Assembly: GCF_024606225.1 (NCBI RefSeq)
Contig: NZ_JAGRPU010000006.1
Location: 62,001 to 126,000, forward strand
Source of the DNA: Endozoicomonas sp. ISHI1
Lineage (GTDB): Bacteria; Pseudomonadota; Gammaproteobacteria; Pseudomonadales; Endozoicomonadaceae
Direction: 5' to 3'
Length of the DNA stretch: 64,000 nucleotides
In this document: positions 33,846-43,846 of the stretch, piece by piece
Layout: each line of letters starts with the position of its first letter
Position numbering within the stretch: the first letter of the stretch is position 1
The notes under the pieces: generated by a model
Told to the model about the DNA's origin: nothing
The model's input: only the letters and a program-made list of their open reading frames with translations
The model's database searches: none
Made by a program: the position numbers and the translations under genes

Positions 33846-35399
33846 TTAGCGAGACTTTTCGGAATCTTTCTTATCTGGACATTGATAGCTTTTGCTGACC
33901 TTGTTATCAATGTTAACCGACTCCAGTTTGACATCAAATTGCCAGAGACGATGTACATGCCTGAGTAATTCTTCAGTGCTATTGTCCAACGGGCGTCCCT
34001 GATGCTGGTAATGTCTCAGGGTCAGGGTACGGTCGCCACGAACGTCGACGTCAAATACCTGGATATTGGGTTCTCGGTTCCCAAGGTTGTATTGGGCAGC
34101 CAGTGACTCCCTTACTTCTTTATATCCGGTGCTGTTATGAATCGCATCGACTTCCAGATAGGATTTGCTGTCGTCATCGAGAATCGAGAAGAGTCTGAGG
34201 TCTCTCATGACCTTGGGAGACAGGAATTGTAAAATAAAGCTTTCATCCTTGAAGTTCTGCATCGCAAAGTGCACGGTTTCCAGCCAGTCACTGCCGGCAA
34301 TGTCCGGGAACCAGTGCTTGTCTTCATCGGTAGGATTTTCACAGATTCTGCGAATATCCTGGAACATACTAAAGCCCAGTGTGTAGGGGTTAATGCCGCT
34401 GTAGTGTGGGCTATCAAAAGGAGGCTGGTACACGACGCTGGAGTGAGAGTGCAGGAACTCCAGCATAAAGCCATCGGTGACTTTTCCTTCCTCATAAAGC
34501 TCATGGAGAAGATGGTAGTGCCAGAAGCAGGCCCAGCCTTCGTTCATGACCTGGGTTTGGCGTTGAGGGTAATAGTATTGGGACACTTTCCTGACGATTC
34601 GCAGCAGTTCACGCTGCCAGGTTTCCAGCAGTGGTGCATTTTTTTCCAGAAAGTAGAGAATGTTTTCTTCCGGGTCTTTGGGAAAGCGTTGAACTTTTTT
34701 CTCTTCTTTCTCTTCAGCTTTTGGAATGGTGCTCCAGATGTCGTTCAGGGTTCTCTGAATGTATTCTGCTCTTTCCTGCTGGCGCTCTTTTTCCTGTTCT
34801 GCTGATAGTGGTCTTGGGCGCTTATAGCGATTCACACCCTGATTCATAAGAGCATGGGCAGCGTCCAGAACATCTTCAACCGCTTCAACGCCATATTTTT
34901 CTTCGCACTCAGCAACATAACGTTTGGCAAACATCAGGTAGTCAATGATGGACTCGGCATCGGTCCAGGTCTGGAACAGATAGTTACTCTTGAAAAAAGA
35001 GTTATGACCATAACTGGCATGGGCCAGAACCAGAGCCTGCATGGTCATGGTGTTTTCTTCCATGAGATAAGCAATGCAGGGGTTGGAGTTGATCACAATT
35101 TCATAAGCCAGCCCCATGCGGCCACGCTGATAATTCTGCTGGGTATGGAGAAACTGTTTGCCAAAGCTCCAGTGGCTGTACATTAATGGCATACCTGTGG
35201 AAGAGTAGGCATCCATCATCTGTTCGGCACTGATGACCTCAATCTGATTCGGGTAAGTGTCCAGCCGGAACTTGTCAGCCAGACGTGCCAGCTCACGGTC
35301 GTATTCCTGAATGAGATCAAAAGTCCATTCTGAACCCGTGGAGATGGGTTGTTTCTCTTTAGCCGCTTTCCCCTTGCTCATGGCCGTCACCTCACTCAT
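33846..35399 (-). CDS. SpoVR family protein
   Basis: 517-aa homologue of E. coli YcgB. Diagnostic segments: WTFDLIQEYDRELARLADKF, QMMDAYSSTGMPLMYSHWSF, GLAYEIVINSNPCIAYLMEE, YGHNSFFKSNYLF and the C-terminal YNLGNREPNIQVFDVDVRGD. Biochemical function is unknown; the family is strongly linked with PrkA and YeaH in stress and stationary-phase physiology. Translation may begin at 35399 or at an internal ATG (35381) that has GAGGTG upstream. Last gene of prkA-yeaH-spoVR, 14 nt after yeaH. Confidence 0.92.
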   Translation of the reverse strand: MSEVTAMSKGKAAKEKQPISTGSEWTFDLIQEYDRELARLADKFRLDTYPNQIEVISAEQMMDAYSSTGMPLMYSHWSFGKQFLHTQQNYQRGRMGLAYEIVINSNPCIAYLMEENTMTMQALVLAHASYGHNSFFKSNYLFQTWTDAESIIDYLMFAKRYVAECEEKYGVEAVEDVLDAAHALMNQGVNRYKRPRPLSAEQEKERQQERAEYIQRTLNDIWSTIPKAEEKEEKKVQRFPKDPEENILYFLEKNAPLLETWQRELLRIVRKVSQYYYPQRQTQVMNEGWACFWHYHLLHELYEEGKVTDGFMLEFLHSHSSVVYQPPFDSPHYSGINPYTLGFSMFQDIRRICENPTDEDKHWFPDIAGSDWLETVHFAMQNFKDESFILQFLSPKVMRDLRLFSILDDDSKSYLEVDAIHNSTGYKEVRESLAAQYNLGNREPNIQVFDVDVRGDRTLTLRHYQHQGRPLDNSTEELLRHVHRLWQFDVKLESVNIDNKVSKSYQCPDKKDSEKSR

Positions 35400-35413
35400 G
35401 ACTGATTTATCGC

Positions 35414-36691
35414 TTATACGGTTTCTTTTTTCTCAAACAGGCGACGGAACACCGGATAAATGTCATTCGGTGTTTTGATTTGCTGCATGGCAAACTGATC
35501 GGCGAACTGTTCAGCTATGCTTTCGTATTCACGCCACAGGTTCTGGTGAGCCCGGTCGGTGATTTCGACGTAGGAAAAATATTGAACCTTTGACATGATC
35601 TGTTCAGTCAGAATTTTGGAGCAAACGCTGGAATCCCCTTCCCAGTTATCGCCATCGGAAGCCTGAGCAACATAAATGTTCCAGTCCACCGGATTGTAAC
35701 GGTTATTGATAATGTCGCGGGTCATTTCCAAGGCACTGGACACAATGGTTCCGCCGGTTTCCCGGGAATAAAAGAAGTCATCCTCATCGACTTCCTTCGC
35801 GGCAGTGTGGTGCCTAATAAAGACGACTTCGATCTGTTTGTAATTACGTTGCAGGAACAGATAGAGCAGGATGAAAAAGCGCTTGGCCATGTCTTTGATT
35901 TCCTGTGTCATGGAGCCGGAGACATCCATGACACAAAACATCACAGCCTTGTTACTGGGGCTGGGAACTTTGATCAGGTTGTTGTACTTGAGATCAAAGT
36001 CATCAATAAAGGGCAGCTTTTTCAGCTTGCCATTGAGCTCTTTAATCTTCTCACGAAGTTCTTCAACCAATTGAGTATTGGTCTCCTCCGGACTGACTTC
36101 CAGCTCACGAAGCTGTCGCCTTAACGCTCTTACTTCTTTGCGGGCACCACCACCCAGGGCAATTCTTCGAGCATGAGCTGATCTCAGGGAGCGAACAATG
36201 TTCAAGCGATCAGGAGAACCTTCACTGGTGTAACCTGCGTGCTTCATTTTGAACTCAGTGGCATCCTGAAGCTGCTTTCGAACCAGGTTTGGCAGCTCAA
36301 GGTCGTCAAACATGTGATTCAGAAACTCTTCATGGTTGATCTGGAAGCTGAACTCATCCATACCTTCGCCAGAGTTACCGGCTTTGCCTCGACCTGAACC
36401 CTGGCCAGAACCACCGGATGGACGTTTGATTCTGTCGCCTGAAACAAACTCCTTATTACCGGGATGAACCTGTTTGTAGCGGCCACCCTGACCATGCTGA
36501 AAACGGGGTTCGGACAGATCCTTGGTGGGAATGGTGACCTGGCTGCCTGATTCCACATCCGTAATGGAGCGTTTGTTAACCGCTTCAGAAACCGCTTTTT
36601 TAATGTGCTTCCGGTATCTGTCCAGGAAACGCTGTCGATTGACAGTACTTTTGTTTTTCCCGTTCAGACGTCGATCAATAATAATGCTCAT
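35414..36691 (-). CDS. yeaH: YeaH/YhbH family protein
   Basis: 425-aa protein closely resembling E. coli YeaH over its length: [40 protein letters not shown], then a glycine/serine-rich linker ([13 protein letters not shown]), and a C-terminal VWA-like domain with the MIDAS-type DVSGSM motif ([20 protein letters not shown]). ATG 36691 has GGGAG at 7-nt spacing, better than the GTG six bases before. Functions with the PrkA kinase in nitrogen-starvation/stress responses in enterobacteria; the molecular role is not known. Confidence 0.93.
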   Translation of the reverse strand: MSIIIDRRLNGKNKSTVNRQRFLDRYRKHIKKAVSEAVNKRSITDVESGSQVTIPTKDLSEPRFQHGQGGRYKQVHPGNKEFVSGDRIKRPSGGSGQGSGRGKAGNSGEGMDEFSFQINHEEFLNHMFDDLELPNLVRKQLQDATEFKMKHAGYTSEGSPDRLNIVRSLRSAHARRIALGGGARKEVRALRRQLRELEVSPEETNTQLVEELREKIKELNGKLKKLPFIDDFDLKYNNLIKVPSPSNKAVMFCVMDVSGSMTQEIKDMAKRFFILLYLFLQRNYKQIEVVFIRHHTAAKEVDEDDFFYSRETGGTIVSSALEMTRDIINNRYNPVDWNIYVAQASDGDNWEGDSSVCSKILTEQIMSKVQYFSYVEITDRAHQNLWREYESIAEQFADQFAMQQIKTPNDIYPVFRRLFEKKETV

Positions 36692-37066
36692 TCGCACGCT
36701 CCCTGTCTGTTATGACACAGAACATTTCATGATTTCTATGTCGCCAGTTTTGAACGGCCTGTTCAAAACCTTGTTATTCCAATACCTGTTTTTCCATGAC
36801 TTTTTTGTTTACAGCTTTCTTCGCTCATGGCTGTTTTCGCTCATGGCTGTATTAGTTATCGGAATAGGGTGACATTTTGCCACCGTTTTTTGTTTATTTT
36901 GGCTCCGTAAGCCAGCTTCTGACATTCATCAGTCACTGTCGGAGCGATCTCGAAATCATTTTTTGATCACTTTTTCTGCCCGTCCACGGACGTTGACCGG
37001 AGATCTAAATGATCAAAGAATAATTCCATTAAACAGGGCCTGCGACAGCGTCGCAGGCCTGACATT
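36692..37066. other. 375-nt gap between prkA and yeaH
   Basis: Holds the prkA-side hairpin at 37037-37059 and, near 36825-36850, a 15-bp direct repeat (CGCTCATGGCTGT). No gene. A promoter for yeaH-spoVR probably lies here since the hairpin should limit read-through. Confidence 0.5.
37037..37059 (-). terminator. Strong hairpin after prkA
   Basis: GGCCTGCGAC / GTCGCAGGCC with a 3-nt loop, a perfect 10-bp GC-rich stem 7 nt past the prkA stop, followed on the minus strand by TGTTTAAT. May terminate or attenuate transcription into yeaH, or protect the prkA mRNA end. Confidence 0.7.
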
Positions 37067-38989
37067 TTACTGCGACTTTCTAACCCTGATATACCATTCA
37101 GCCAGCAGTCTCACCTGCTTCTCGGTATAGCCTCTTTCAACCATGCGTTTCACAAACTCGTTGTGTTTGCGCTGGTCTTCGTTACTGCTCTTGGCATTGA
37201 ATGAAATGACAGGCAGAAGGTCTTCAGTATTTGAGAACATTTTCTTCTCGATCACGGTGCGCATTTTCTCGTAGCTGGACCAGCTTGGGTTTTTTCCCTG
37301 ATTGTTGGCCCGGGCTCTGAGCACAAAGTTCACCACTTCATTACGGAAGTCTTTCGGATTAGCAATGCTGGCGGCCTTCTCAATCTTTTCCAGCTCTTCG
37401 TTGATTGAAGCTCGATCGAGTATGTCTCCGGTTTCCGGATCACGGTATTCCTGATCCTGAATCCAGAAGTCAGCGTAGGTGATGTAGCGGTCGAAGATAT
37501 TTTGCCCGTACTCAGAGTATGACTCGAGGTAAGCAGTTTGAATTTCCTTGCCCAGGAACTCGATGTATTTCGGCGCCAGGAATTCCTTAACATAACGCAG
37601 ATAGCGTTCATGGATTTCTTTCGGGAATTGCTGCTGTTCTATCTGCTGTTCCAGTACATAGAGCATGTGAACCGGGTTTGCTGCCACTTCGGTAGGGTCA
37701 AAGTTAAAGACTTTTGAGAGAATTTTGAAAGCAAAACGGGTTGAGAGTCCTTCCATGCCCTCGTCCACGCCAGCAGCATCTTTGTATTCCTGAAGCGGCT
37801 TGGCATTAGGGTCGGTGTCCTTCAAGCTTTCACCGTCATAGACTCGCATCTTCGAATAAACGTTGGAGTTTTCGGGTTCCTTGACTCGAGACAGAACCGA
37901 GAACTGGGCCAGCATCTTCAGCGTATCGGGTGCGCAGGGCGCTTCTCTCAGGGAGCTGCTGGAAAGCAGTTTCTCATAAATCAGAATCTCTTCTTTCACC
38001 CTTGTGCAATAGGGCACTTTGACAATGTTAACCCGGTCAATAAAGGCTTCGTTGGTTTTATTATTCTTGAAGGTTTGCCATTCTGATTCGTTGGAGTGAG
38101 CAAGGATGACACCGTTGAAAGGAATCGCGCCCATCCCTTCGGTACTGTTGTAATTACCTTCCTGAGTGGCAGTCAGCAGCGGGTGGAGGACTTTAATGGG
38201 GGCCTTGAACATCTCCACGAATTCCATCAGCCCCTGGTTGGCACGGCAGAGTGCGCCGGAGAAGCTGTAAGCATCCGGATCATCCTGCGAATACTCTTCC
38301 AGCTGACGGATATCCACCTTACCCACCAGGCTGGAAATATCCTGGTTGTTTTCATCACCGGGTTCGGTCTTGGCTATGGCTACCTGGTTAAGAATGCTGG
38401 GGTGGAGTTTGACAATCTTGAACTTGGTAATGTCACCACCAAACTCGTTAAGACGCTTCACTGCCCAGGGTGACATGATGCCACCCAGATAACGTTTAGG
38501 AATGCCGTATTCCTGAGTCAGAATGTCACCATCCTCTTCTGCATTGAACAGATTCAAGGGTGATTCAAAAACCGGTGAACCCTTGATGGCATAAAAAGGT
38601 TGCTTTTGCATCAGGGCTTTCAGTTTTTCCGCCAGAGAGGATTTACCGCCACCTACCGGACCCAGCAAATAAAGAATCTGTTTCTTTTCTTCCAGTCCCT
38701 GGGCCGCATGCTTGAAGTAGGAAACAATTTGTTCAATGGCTTCTTCCATGCCATAGAATTCTTCAAAGGCAGGATAACGCTTGATCAGTTTGTTGGAAAA
38801 AATACGACTGAGGCGAGAGTCCCGGGAGGTGTCTGTCATCTGTGGTTCGCCAATGGCCATCAGCATTCTTTCTGCTGCATTGGCATAGGCTCCGGGGTCA
38901 TCTTTACAGAGGTCGAGGTACTCCTGAATGGTGAGCTCTTCCTGCTGCGTGGATTGGAATCGCTCCTGGTAGTGGTTAAATATATCCAT
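37067..38989 (-). CDS. prkA: PrkA serine protein kinase
   Basis: 640-aa AAA+-type kinase (E. coli YeaG). N-terminal AAA region with Walker A LGPVGGGKSSLAEKLKA (about residues 110-126), then the GVILAHSNESEWQTFKNN segment, and a C-terminal PrkA domain related to HPr-kinase/PKA folds. Length matches YeaG. Known to act with YeaH and SpoVR in stress survival. First gene of the cluster; divergent from the paralogue array at 39.5 kb. Confidence 0.94.
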   Translation of the reverse strand: MDIFNHYQERFQSTQQEELTIQEYLDLCKDDPGAYANAAERMLMAIGEPQMTDTSRDSRLSRIFSNKLIKRYPAFEEFYGMEEAIEQIVSYFKHAAQGLEEKKQILYLLGPVGGGKSSLAEKLKALMQKQPFYAIKGSPVFESPLNLFNAEEDGDILTQEYGIPKRYLGGIMSPWAVKRLNEFGGDITKFKIVKLHPSILNQVAIAKTEPGDENNQDISSLVGKVDIRQLEEYSQDDPDAYSFSGALCRANQGLMEFVEMFKAPIKVLHPLLTATQEGNYNSTEGMGAIPFNGVILAHSNESEWQTFKNNKTNEAFIDRVNIVKVPYCTRVKEEILIYEKLLSSSSLREAPCAPDTLKMLAQFSVLSRVKEPENSNVYSKMRVYDGESLKDTDPNAKPLQEYKDAAGVDEGMEGLSTRFAFKILSKVFNFDPTEVAANPVHMLYVLEQQIEQQQFPKEIHERYLRYVKEFLAPKYIEFLGKEIQTAYLESYSEYGQNIFDRYITYADFWIQDQEYRDPETGDILDRASINEELEKIEKAASIANPKDFRNEVVNFVLRARANNQGKNPSWSSYEKMRTVIEKKMFSNTEDLLPVISFNAKSSNEDQRKHNEFVKRMVERGYTEKQVRLLAEWYIRVRKSQ

Positions 38990-39565
38990 ATTGTGCCCTG
39001 CCCTGTCTGATGTTCGGATTCAACAGCCGTATCGGGAGGCGCCCCTTTTTTTCGACTGTCTCAAGATCAGTACATTGGCCACTCTTATGATTGAAGAGAG
39101 TCAGTATAGAAAGTGGCCCGGGCTGGCAGCCGTCCATTGGCTGACATCATGGAAAGCTCAACTAAAACCTGGAAGCCTGATCAGGAATTTTTTTATTCCC
39201 GGTCAGTCTCCTGTTCGTTGACTCAAACACAATGGCAGGAAAAGTCCAACCCATTAGATTTTATAATGTGGAGTTTTTAATCAATCTGCAATAGCTGTCG
39301 TCGGGTTTAGTACAGAAAATAGCGATTTTTTTTCTGCACTCAAAAAAATGCACTGAGCTTTTGTGGTTTGTGACAGTTTTGCCACCTTTGCATAAATTAA
39401 AATTATACGACTTAGTTCATGTAAAAGATTTGCAGCCAAATACTTCTGAATCAGGAGCTGATAACTGCCTTAATGGCACCGCACTTTGTAGTTAGGGAAA
39501 TTTTCATTCATAGCTTCGCCGAGGGGCTATATTTCCTATTCACCCAATTTTTCCGGGAAATTATT
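38990..39565. other. 576-nt divergent control region with the array leader
   Basis: No independent gene supported. Bases 39371-39443 (TGACAGTTTTGCC... to ...GCAGCCAAATAC) recur with about 85 percent identity at 43847-43919 before copy 4, and 39504 onward recurs before copy 2. The sequence is AT-rich and should hold the promoter of the array and that of prkA. Confidence 0.55.
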
Positions 39566-40822
39566 ATGAAAAAGTCATTCAATCTCTTTCCGTTACTTTT
39601 GTGTTTGTTTTATTCGACGGCACAGGCCAGCCTCCCCCCACAAAATGATTTTGATTTCCTTGAGCCTTTTAATAACAACGCACTGGTTGCAAACGGGCCT
39701 GAGTTAACGAAAAGCATTGCCGGGCTCTCTGTGTCTACCCTGCTGAACCTGGGTATCTGGTGGGGTGTTTGTAAAACAGCGGGAACAGTCACCGGGCTTT
39801 CAAACACAGATAATCTGGCTGAAACGGATACAGGGGAGCTGGAGAATTCGCAAACGGATTTCTGTCTGCAGCTGGCGTCCGTGATGACTGCCGCCGAAGT
39901 GGCGCTGGCCGGGCAGGTGTCTCCCTGGCCCATGGAGCGCTGGTGGAAACCTCTGTATTCTGCCGGTGCAGGAATGGCAGCTTATGTCGCTATTGCCCAA
40001 ACAAGGGAGCTCGTACCTGTCCCAGTCCCAGTCTTGACCTACTTTGCGTCAGCAGCGGTAACAAGAACTATAGCCAGCACTATGTCGGTGTTAATTCTAA
40101 GAAAAATGAACGCAAGGGATATTACAACTGAATGGTATGCGACTGGGAAATACGTATTATCTGCGCTTAGTATGGTTATTGCAGGCAGTGTCGCCTACGA
40201 AGCTATGGTCCATAAAGGCTTGAATCCAACAAAAGGGGGTCTTGCTTCTGTTGTCAGCGCAGCGATTTTAGTGACCCTCTCGAGAATTATTTCAGGGTTA
40301 ATAATTGATGTGGACGGACAGATAAAGACCAGAGCCCTGGGCCGAGTCGTAGCCGAAACCATATACTTAGCTGCAGTTACAGCCTTGGTCTCAGCCGGAG
40401 CCACAGCCGTAAACATTATCGGAGCTGAAACCGGAGCTCAATCCGGAGTTCCATCTCTATCCGGATCCGTAGCTTCAATCGGAGCTTTAGTCGGAGCTTT
40501 AGTCGGATCCGTAGCCGGACTCCGAGAAGGAGCCGAAGTCAAAGACGAATCTGAACCCGGAGTGCTAGTCGGAGTTGTAGCCACAGCCCTGGGTGGAGTC
40601 GGAACCTTGCTTATGTTGGGACGCTCGCAGATAACCTCAAACAACCCGGTTATCCAGGCCGGTGTCACTATGGCGCCCGCGTTGGCTTTCGCTGTTATCA
40701 ATAGTTTTTCAAACTACGCTGTTTATGGCTATCCACTGGAACAAAGCTTTTCAGAGACCGGCTGGACTCAGTGGAAAAAGTTCTATGCGCCCCTGGATTA
40801 TTTCTCGACTCTGTTTAAATGA
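39566..40822 (+). CDS. Secreted glycine-zipper family protein, array copy 1
   Basis: 418-aa protein of unknown family. Signal peptide MKKSFNLFPLLLCLFYSTAQA, then a conserved DFDFLEPFN segment, several hydrophobic stretches alternating with conserved WWGVCKTAG, DFCLQL and EVALAGQVSPWP motifs, a variable Gly/Ala/Val-rich zone (about residues 285-345) and an invariant C-terminus (INSFSNYAVYGYPLE ... KKFYAPLDYFSTLFK). Such Gly/Ala-rich hydrophobic repeats suggest membrane-inserting helices. The ATG at 39566 follows CCGGGAAATTATT; the frame is open upstream, but copy 3 has no upstream start, which fixes this start for the family. Confidence 0.75.
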   Translation: MKKSFNLFPLLLCLFYSTAQASLPPQNDFDFLEPFNNNALVANGPELTKSIAGLSVSTLLNLGIWWGVCKTAGTVTGLSNTDNLAETDTGELENSQTDFCLQLASVMTAAEVALAGQVSPWPMERWWKPLYSAGAGMAAYVAIAQTRELVPVPVPVLTYFASAAVTRTIASTMSVLILRKMNARDITTEWYATGKYVLSALSMVIAGSVAYEAMVHKGLNPTKGGLASVVSAAILVTLSRIISGLIIDVDGQIKTRALGRVVAETIYLAAVTALVSAGATAVNIIGAETGAQSGVPSLSGSVASIGALVGALVGSVAGLREGAEVKDESEPGVLVGVVATALGGVGTLLMLGRSQITSNNPVIQAGVTMAPALAFAVINSFSNYAVYGYPLEQSFSETGWTQWKKFYAPLDYFSTLFK

Positions 40823-41024
40823 CAGACCTCACTGTCTGCGACTGAATCAGCGGTGAACTCTGGCAGCTAATGGCTGTTTCAGTGGCTGTGCTCAAGGCGC
40901 AGCTTGTTGGAAGCATTTGATAGCTGCTTTATTTGCACCGCGCCTTGTAGTTAAGGATATCGTCATTCATAGCTTCGCCGAGGGGCTATATTTCCTATTC
41001 ACCCAATTTTTCCGGGAAATTATT

Positions 41025-42269
41025 ATGAAAAAGTCATTCAATCTCTTTCCGTTACTTTTGTGTTTGTTTTATTCGACGGCACAGGCCAGCCTCCCCCCAC
41101 AAAATGATTTTGATTTCCTTGAGCCTTTTAATAACAACGCACTGGTTGCAAACGGGCCTGAGTTAACGAAAAGCATTGCCGGGCTCTCTGTGTCTACCCT
41201 GCTGAACCTGGGTATCTGGTGGGGTGTTTGTAAAACAGCGGGAACAGTCACCGGGCTTTCAAACACAGATAATCTGGCTGAAACGGATACAGGGGAGCTG
41301 GAGAATTCGCAAACGGATTTCTGTCTGCAGCTGGCGTCCGTGATGACTGCCGCCGAAGTGGCGCTGGCCGGGCAGGTGTCTCCCTGGCCCATGGAGCGCT
41401 GGTGGAAACCTCTGTATTCTGCCGGTGCAGGAATGGCAGCTTATGTCGCTATTGCCCAAACAAGGGAGTTCGTACCTGTCCCCCCAGTCTTGACCTACTT
41501 TGCGTCAGCAGCGGTAACAAGAACTATAGCCAGCACTATGTCGGTGTTAATTCTAAGAAAAATGAACGCAAGGGATATTACAACTGAATGGTATGTGGCT
41601 GGGCAATACCCAATATTATCTGCGCTTAGTATAGTTATTGCAGGCAGTGTCGCCTACGAAGCTATGGTCCATAAAGGCATCAGTTTAACAAGAAGGATTC
41701 TTGCTTCTGTTGTCAGCACAGCGACTTTAGTTACTCTCTCGAGAATTATTTCAGGGTTAATAATTGATGTGGACGGACAGACAAACACCAGAGTCCCGGC
41801 CCGAGTCACAGCCGAAATCATATACTTAGCCTCAGTCACAGCCGTGGTCTCAGCCGTAAACTTAATCGGAGCTGAAACCGCAGCTCAATCCGAAGCTCCA
41901 TCTCTATCCGGATCCGTAGCTTCAATCGGAGCTTTAGTCGGAGCTTTAGTCGGATCCGTAGCCGGACTCAGAGAAGGAGCCGAAGTCAAAGACGAATCTG
42001 AACCCGGAGTGCTAGTCGGAGTTGTAGCCACAGCCCTGGGTGGATTCGGAACCTTGCTTATGTTGGGACGCTCGCAGATAACCTCAAACAACCCGGTTAT
42101 CCAGGCCGGTGTCACTATGGCGCCCGCGTTGGCTTTCGCTGTTATCAATAGTTTTTCAAACTACGCTGTTTATGGCTATCCACTGGAACAAAGCTTTTCA
42201 GAGACCAGCTGGACTCAGTGGAAAAAGTTCTATGCGCCCCTGGATTATTTCTCGACTCTGTTTAAATGA
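41025..42269 (+). CDS. Secreted glycine-zipper family protein, array copy 2
   Basis: 414-aa paralogue of copy 1. The DNA is identical to copy 1 for about 506 bp (40963-41468 against 39504-40009), diverges over roughly the next 400 bp (codons for about residues 150-285), and is nearly identical again from the SLSGSVASIGALVGALVGSV segment to the stop. One in-frame 6-bp difference (CCAGTC repeat) sits near 41480. Same signal peptide, cysteines and C-terminal tail. The mosaic pattern indicates recent duplication with conversion or selection for difference in the middle. Confidence 0.75.
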   Translation: MKKSFNLFPLLLCLFYSTAQASLPPQNDFDFLEPFNNNALVANGPELTKSIAGLSVSTLLNLGIWWGVCKTAGTVTGLSNTDNLAETDTGELENSQTDFCLQLASVMTAAEVALAGQVSPWPMERWWKPLYSAGAGMAAYVAIAQTREFVPVPPVLTYFASAAVTRTIASTMSVLILRKMNARDITTEWYVAGQYPILSALSIVIAGSVAYEAMVHKGISLTRRILASVVSTATLVTLSRIISGLIIDVDGQTNTRVPARVTAEIIYLASVTAVVSAVNLIGAETAAQSEAPSLSGSVASIGALVGALVGSVAGLREGAEVKDESEPGVLVGVVATALGGFGTLLMLGRSQITSNNPVIQAGVTMAPALAFAVINSFSNYAVYGYPLEQSFSETSWTQWKKFYAPLDYFSTLFK

Positions 42270-42471
42270 CAGACCTGACTGTCAGCGACTGAATCAGCGG
42301 TGAACTCTGGCAGCTAATGGCTGTTTCAGTGGCTGTGCCCAAGGCGCAGCTTGTTGGAAGCATCTGATAGCTGCTTTATTTGTACCGCGCCTTGTAGTTG
42401 AGGATATCGTCATTCATCGCTCCATTCAGGATCTATATTTCCTGTTCAGTCACTGTATCCGGGAAATCACC

Positions 42472-43689
42472 ATGAAAAAGTTATTCAACCTGTTTCCGTT
42501 ATTTTTGTGGTTGCTTTATTCGACGGCACAGGCCAGCCCCACCTCACAAAATGATTTTGATTTTCTTGAGCCTTTTAATGACACTGCACTGGTGGCGAAT
42601 GGGCTTGAGTTGACAGGAAGCATTGCTGGAGTTTCTTTGTCTACCCTGCTCAATCTGGGTGTATGGTGGGGTGTCTGTAAAACAGCGGGAATATTCTCCG
42701 GGCTTTCAAGAACCTATGATCTGGCTGAATCGGATACAAAGGAGCTGGAGGCGTTGAAAACGGATTTCTGTTGGCAACTGGCACCCGTGATGACCACCGC
42801 CGAAGTGGCGCTGGCTGGGCATGTGTCTCCCTGGCCCCTGAAGCAGTGGTGGTGGAAACCCCAGTATTTTATCGGTGCCGGAATGGCAGGTTATGCCGCT
42901 GTTGCGAAAACGAGGGAGCTCGTACCTGTCGCAGTGTTGACCTACTTTGCGTCAGAAGCGATATCAAGAACTGGAACGGGAGCTATTTCGGCGCTAATCC
43001 TGAGAAAAATGGGCGCAAGGGATATTTCAACTGAATCGTATGCGGTTTGGCAATACCCAATGTTGTCGTTAATTAATGGGGTTATCGTGGGGACTGTCGG
43101 TTATGAGGCCATGATCTATAAAGGCCATAGTCCAGTAAAAGCGACGCTTGCTTCCGTGTTCAGCGCATTGATTGTGGGTACCCTCTCGGGAGTTTTATCA
43201 CTGTTAACAGTTGATGCGGGCAAAGGACAGACACCGTGCGGAGTCTTGGCCGCAGCCGTAGGTTGGTCCGGAGGCGCAGCGGCACTTGTACCCACAGCCG
43301 TAACCAAAGGCGGAACCGGAACCATAGCAGGAGCTGTAACCAAAGCTGGAGCTATAGTCACTGCCATAGCCGGAGCCGGGGCCGGAGCCTTGGCAGGAGC
43401 AGGAGCAGGAGCTGGATTTGTAGTCGTAACCTTCACCGGAGGCTCAGCCGCAGTTCTGGGTGGAGTCGGAGCCTTGCTTATATTGGTCAGTTCGAAGAAA
43501 ATCTCAGACAACCGGGATGTCCAGGCCCTTCTCACTTTTGCGCCTGCGTTGGTTTTCGCTGTTATCAATAGTCTTTCAAACTACGCTGTTTATGGCCATC
43601 CACTGGAAGAAGGCTTTTCAGAGACCGTCTGGACTCAGTGGAAAAAGTTCTATGCGCCCCTGGATTATCTCTCGACTCTGTTTAACTGA
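42472..43689 (+). CDS. Secreted glycine-zipper family protein, array copy 3
   Basis: 405-aa paralogue: signal peptide MKKLFNLFPLFLWLLYSTAQA, the conserved EPFNDTALVANGLEL, VWWGVCKTAG, TDFCWQLAPV, VSPWPLKQWWWKP and VINSLSNYAVYGHPLE segments, and a longer Ala/Gly run than copies 1-2 (GAIVTAIAGAGAGALAGAG). The spacer before it is nearly identical to that between copies 1 and 2. No start codon exists upstream in frame before a stop, so the ATG at 42472 with CGGGAAATCACC upstream is the start. Ends with a terminator shared in sequence with copy 4. Confidence 0.75.
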   Translation: MKKLFNLFPLFLWLLYSTAQASPTSQNDFDFLEPFNDTALVANGLELTGSIAGVSLSTLLNLGVWWGVCKTAGIFSGLSRTYDLAESDTKELEALKTDFCWQLAPVMTTAEVALAGHVSPWPLKQWWWKPQYFIGAGMAGYAAVAKTRELVPVAVLTYFASEAISRTGTGAISALILRKMGARDISTESYAVWQYPMLSLINGVIVGTVGYEAMIYKGHSPVKATLASVFSALIVGTLSGVLSLLTVDAGKGQTPCGVLAAAVGWSGGAAALVPTAVTKGGTGTIAGAVTKAGAIVTAIAGAGAGALAGAGAGAGFVVVTFTGGSAAVLGGVGALLILVSSKKISDNRDVQALLTFAPALVFAVINSLSNYAVYGHPLEEGFSETVWTQWKKFYAPLDYLSTLFN

Positions 43690-43721
43690 CAGATTCAACT
43701 TTCATGTTTTTCAAATAAATA

Positions 43722-43751
43722 ATCGGCTTTTACCCATTGGCAAAAGCCGAT
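43722..43751. terminator. Terminator hairpin after copy 3
   Basis: ATCGGCTTTT / AAAAGCCGAT with a 10-nt loop, a perfect stem with U-rich 5' and A-rich 3' arms usable in both directions. Exact copy of the hairpin at 45492-45521. Confidence 0.75.
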
Positions 43752-43757
43752 ATAAGA

Positions 43758-43846
43758 TCATTCGGATAATTTCTGAAGCATACAATGCAAGAAACGGGTG
43801 GCTTCTCCACCAGTAACTGCCCGATGATCAAAGGTCAGGGAGATAG
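43758..43846 (-). pseudogene. Duplicated 3' end of the E2 acyltransferase gene
   Basis: On the minus strand it encodes the last 28 residues of the E2 protein (ISLTFDHRAVTGGEATRFLH then CMLQKLSE and stop). It is identical in amino acids to 45528-45613 but has seven base differences, all synonymous. It is truncated at its 5' side where it joins sequence homologous to the leader of array copy 1. Not a functional gene. Confidence 0.88.

Noticed and set aside
43758-43846. A small independent minus-strand gene
   Set aside because: It is a truncated copy of the bkdB 3' end without a start codon.
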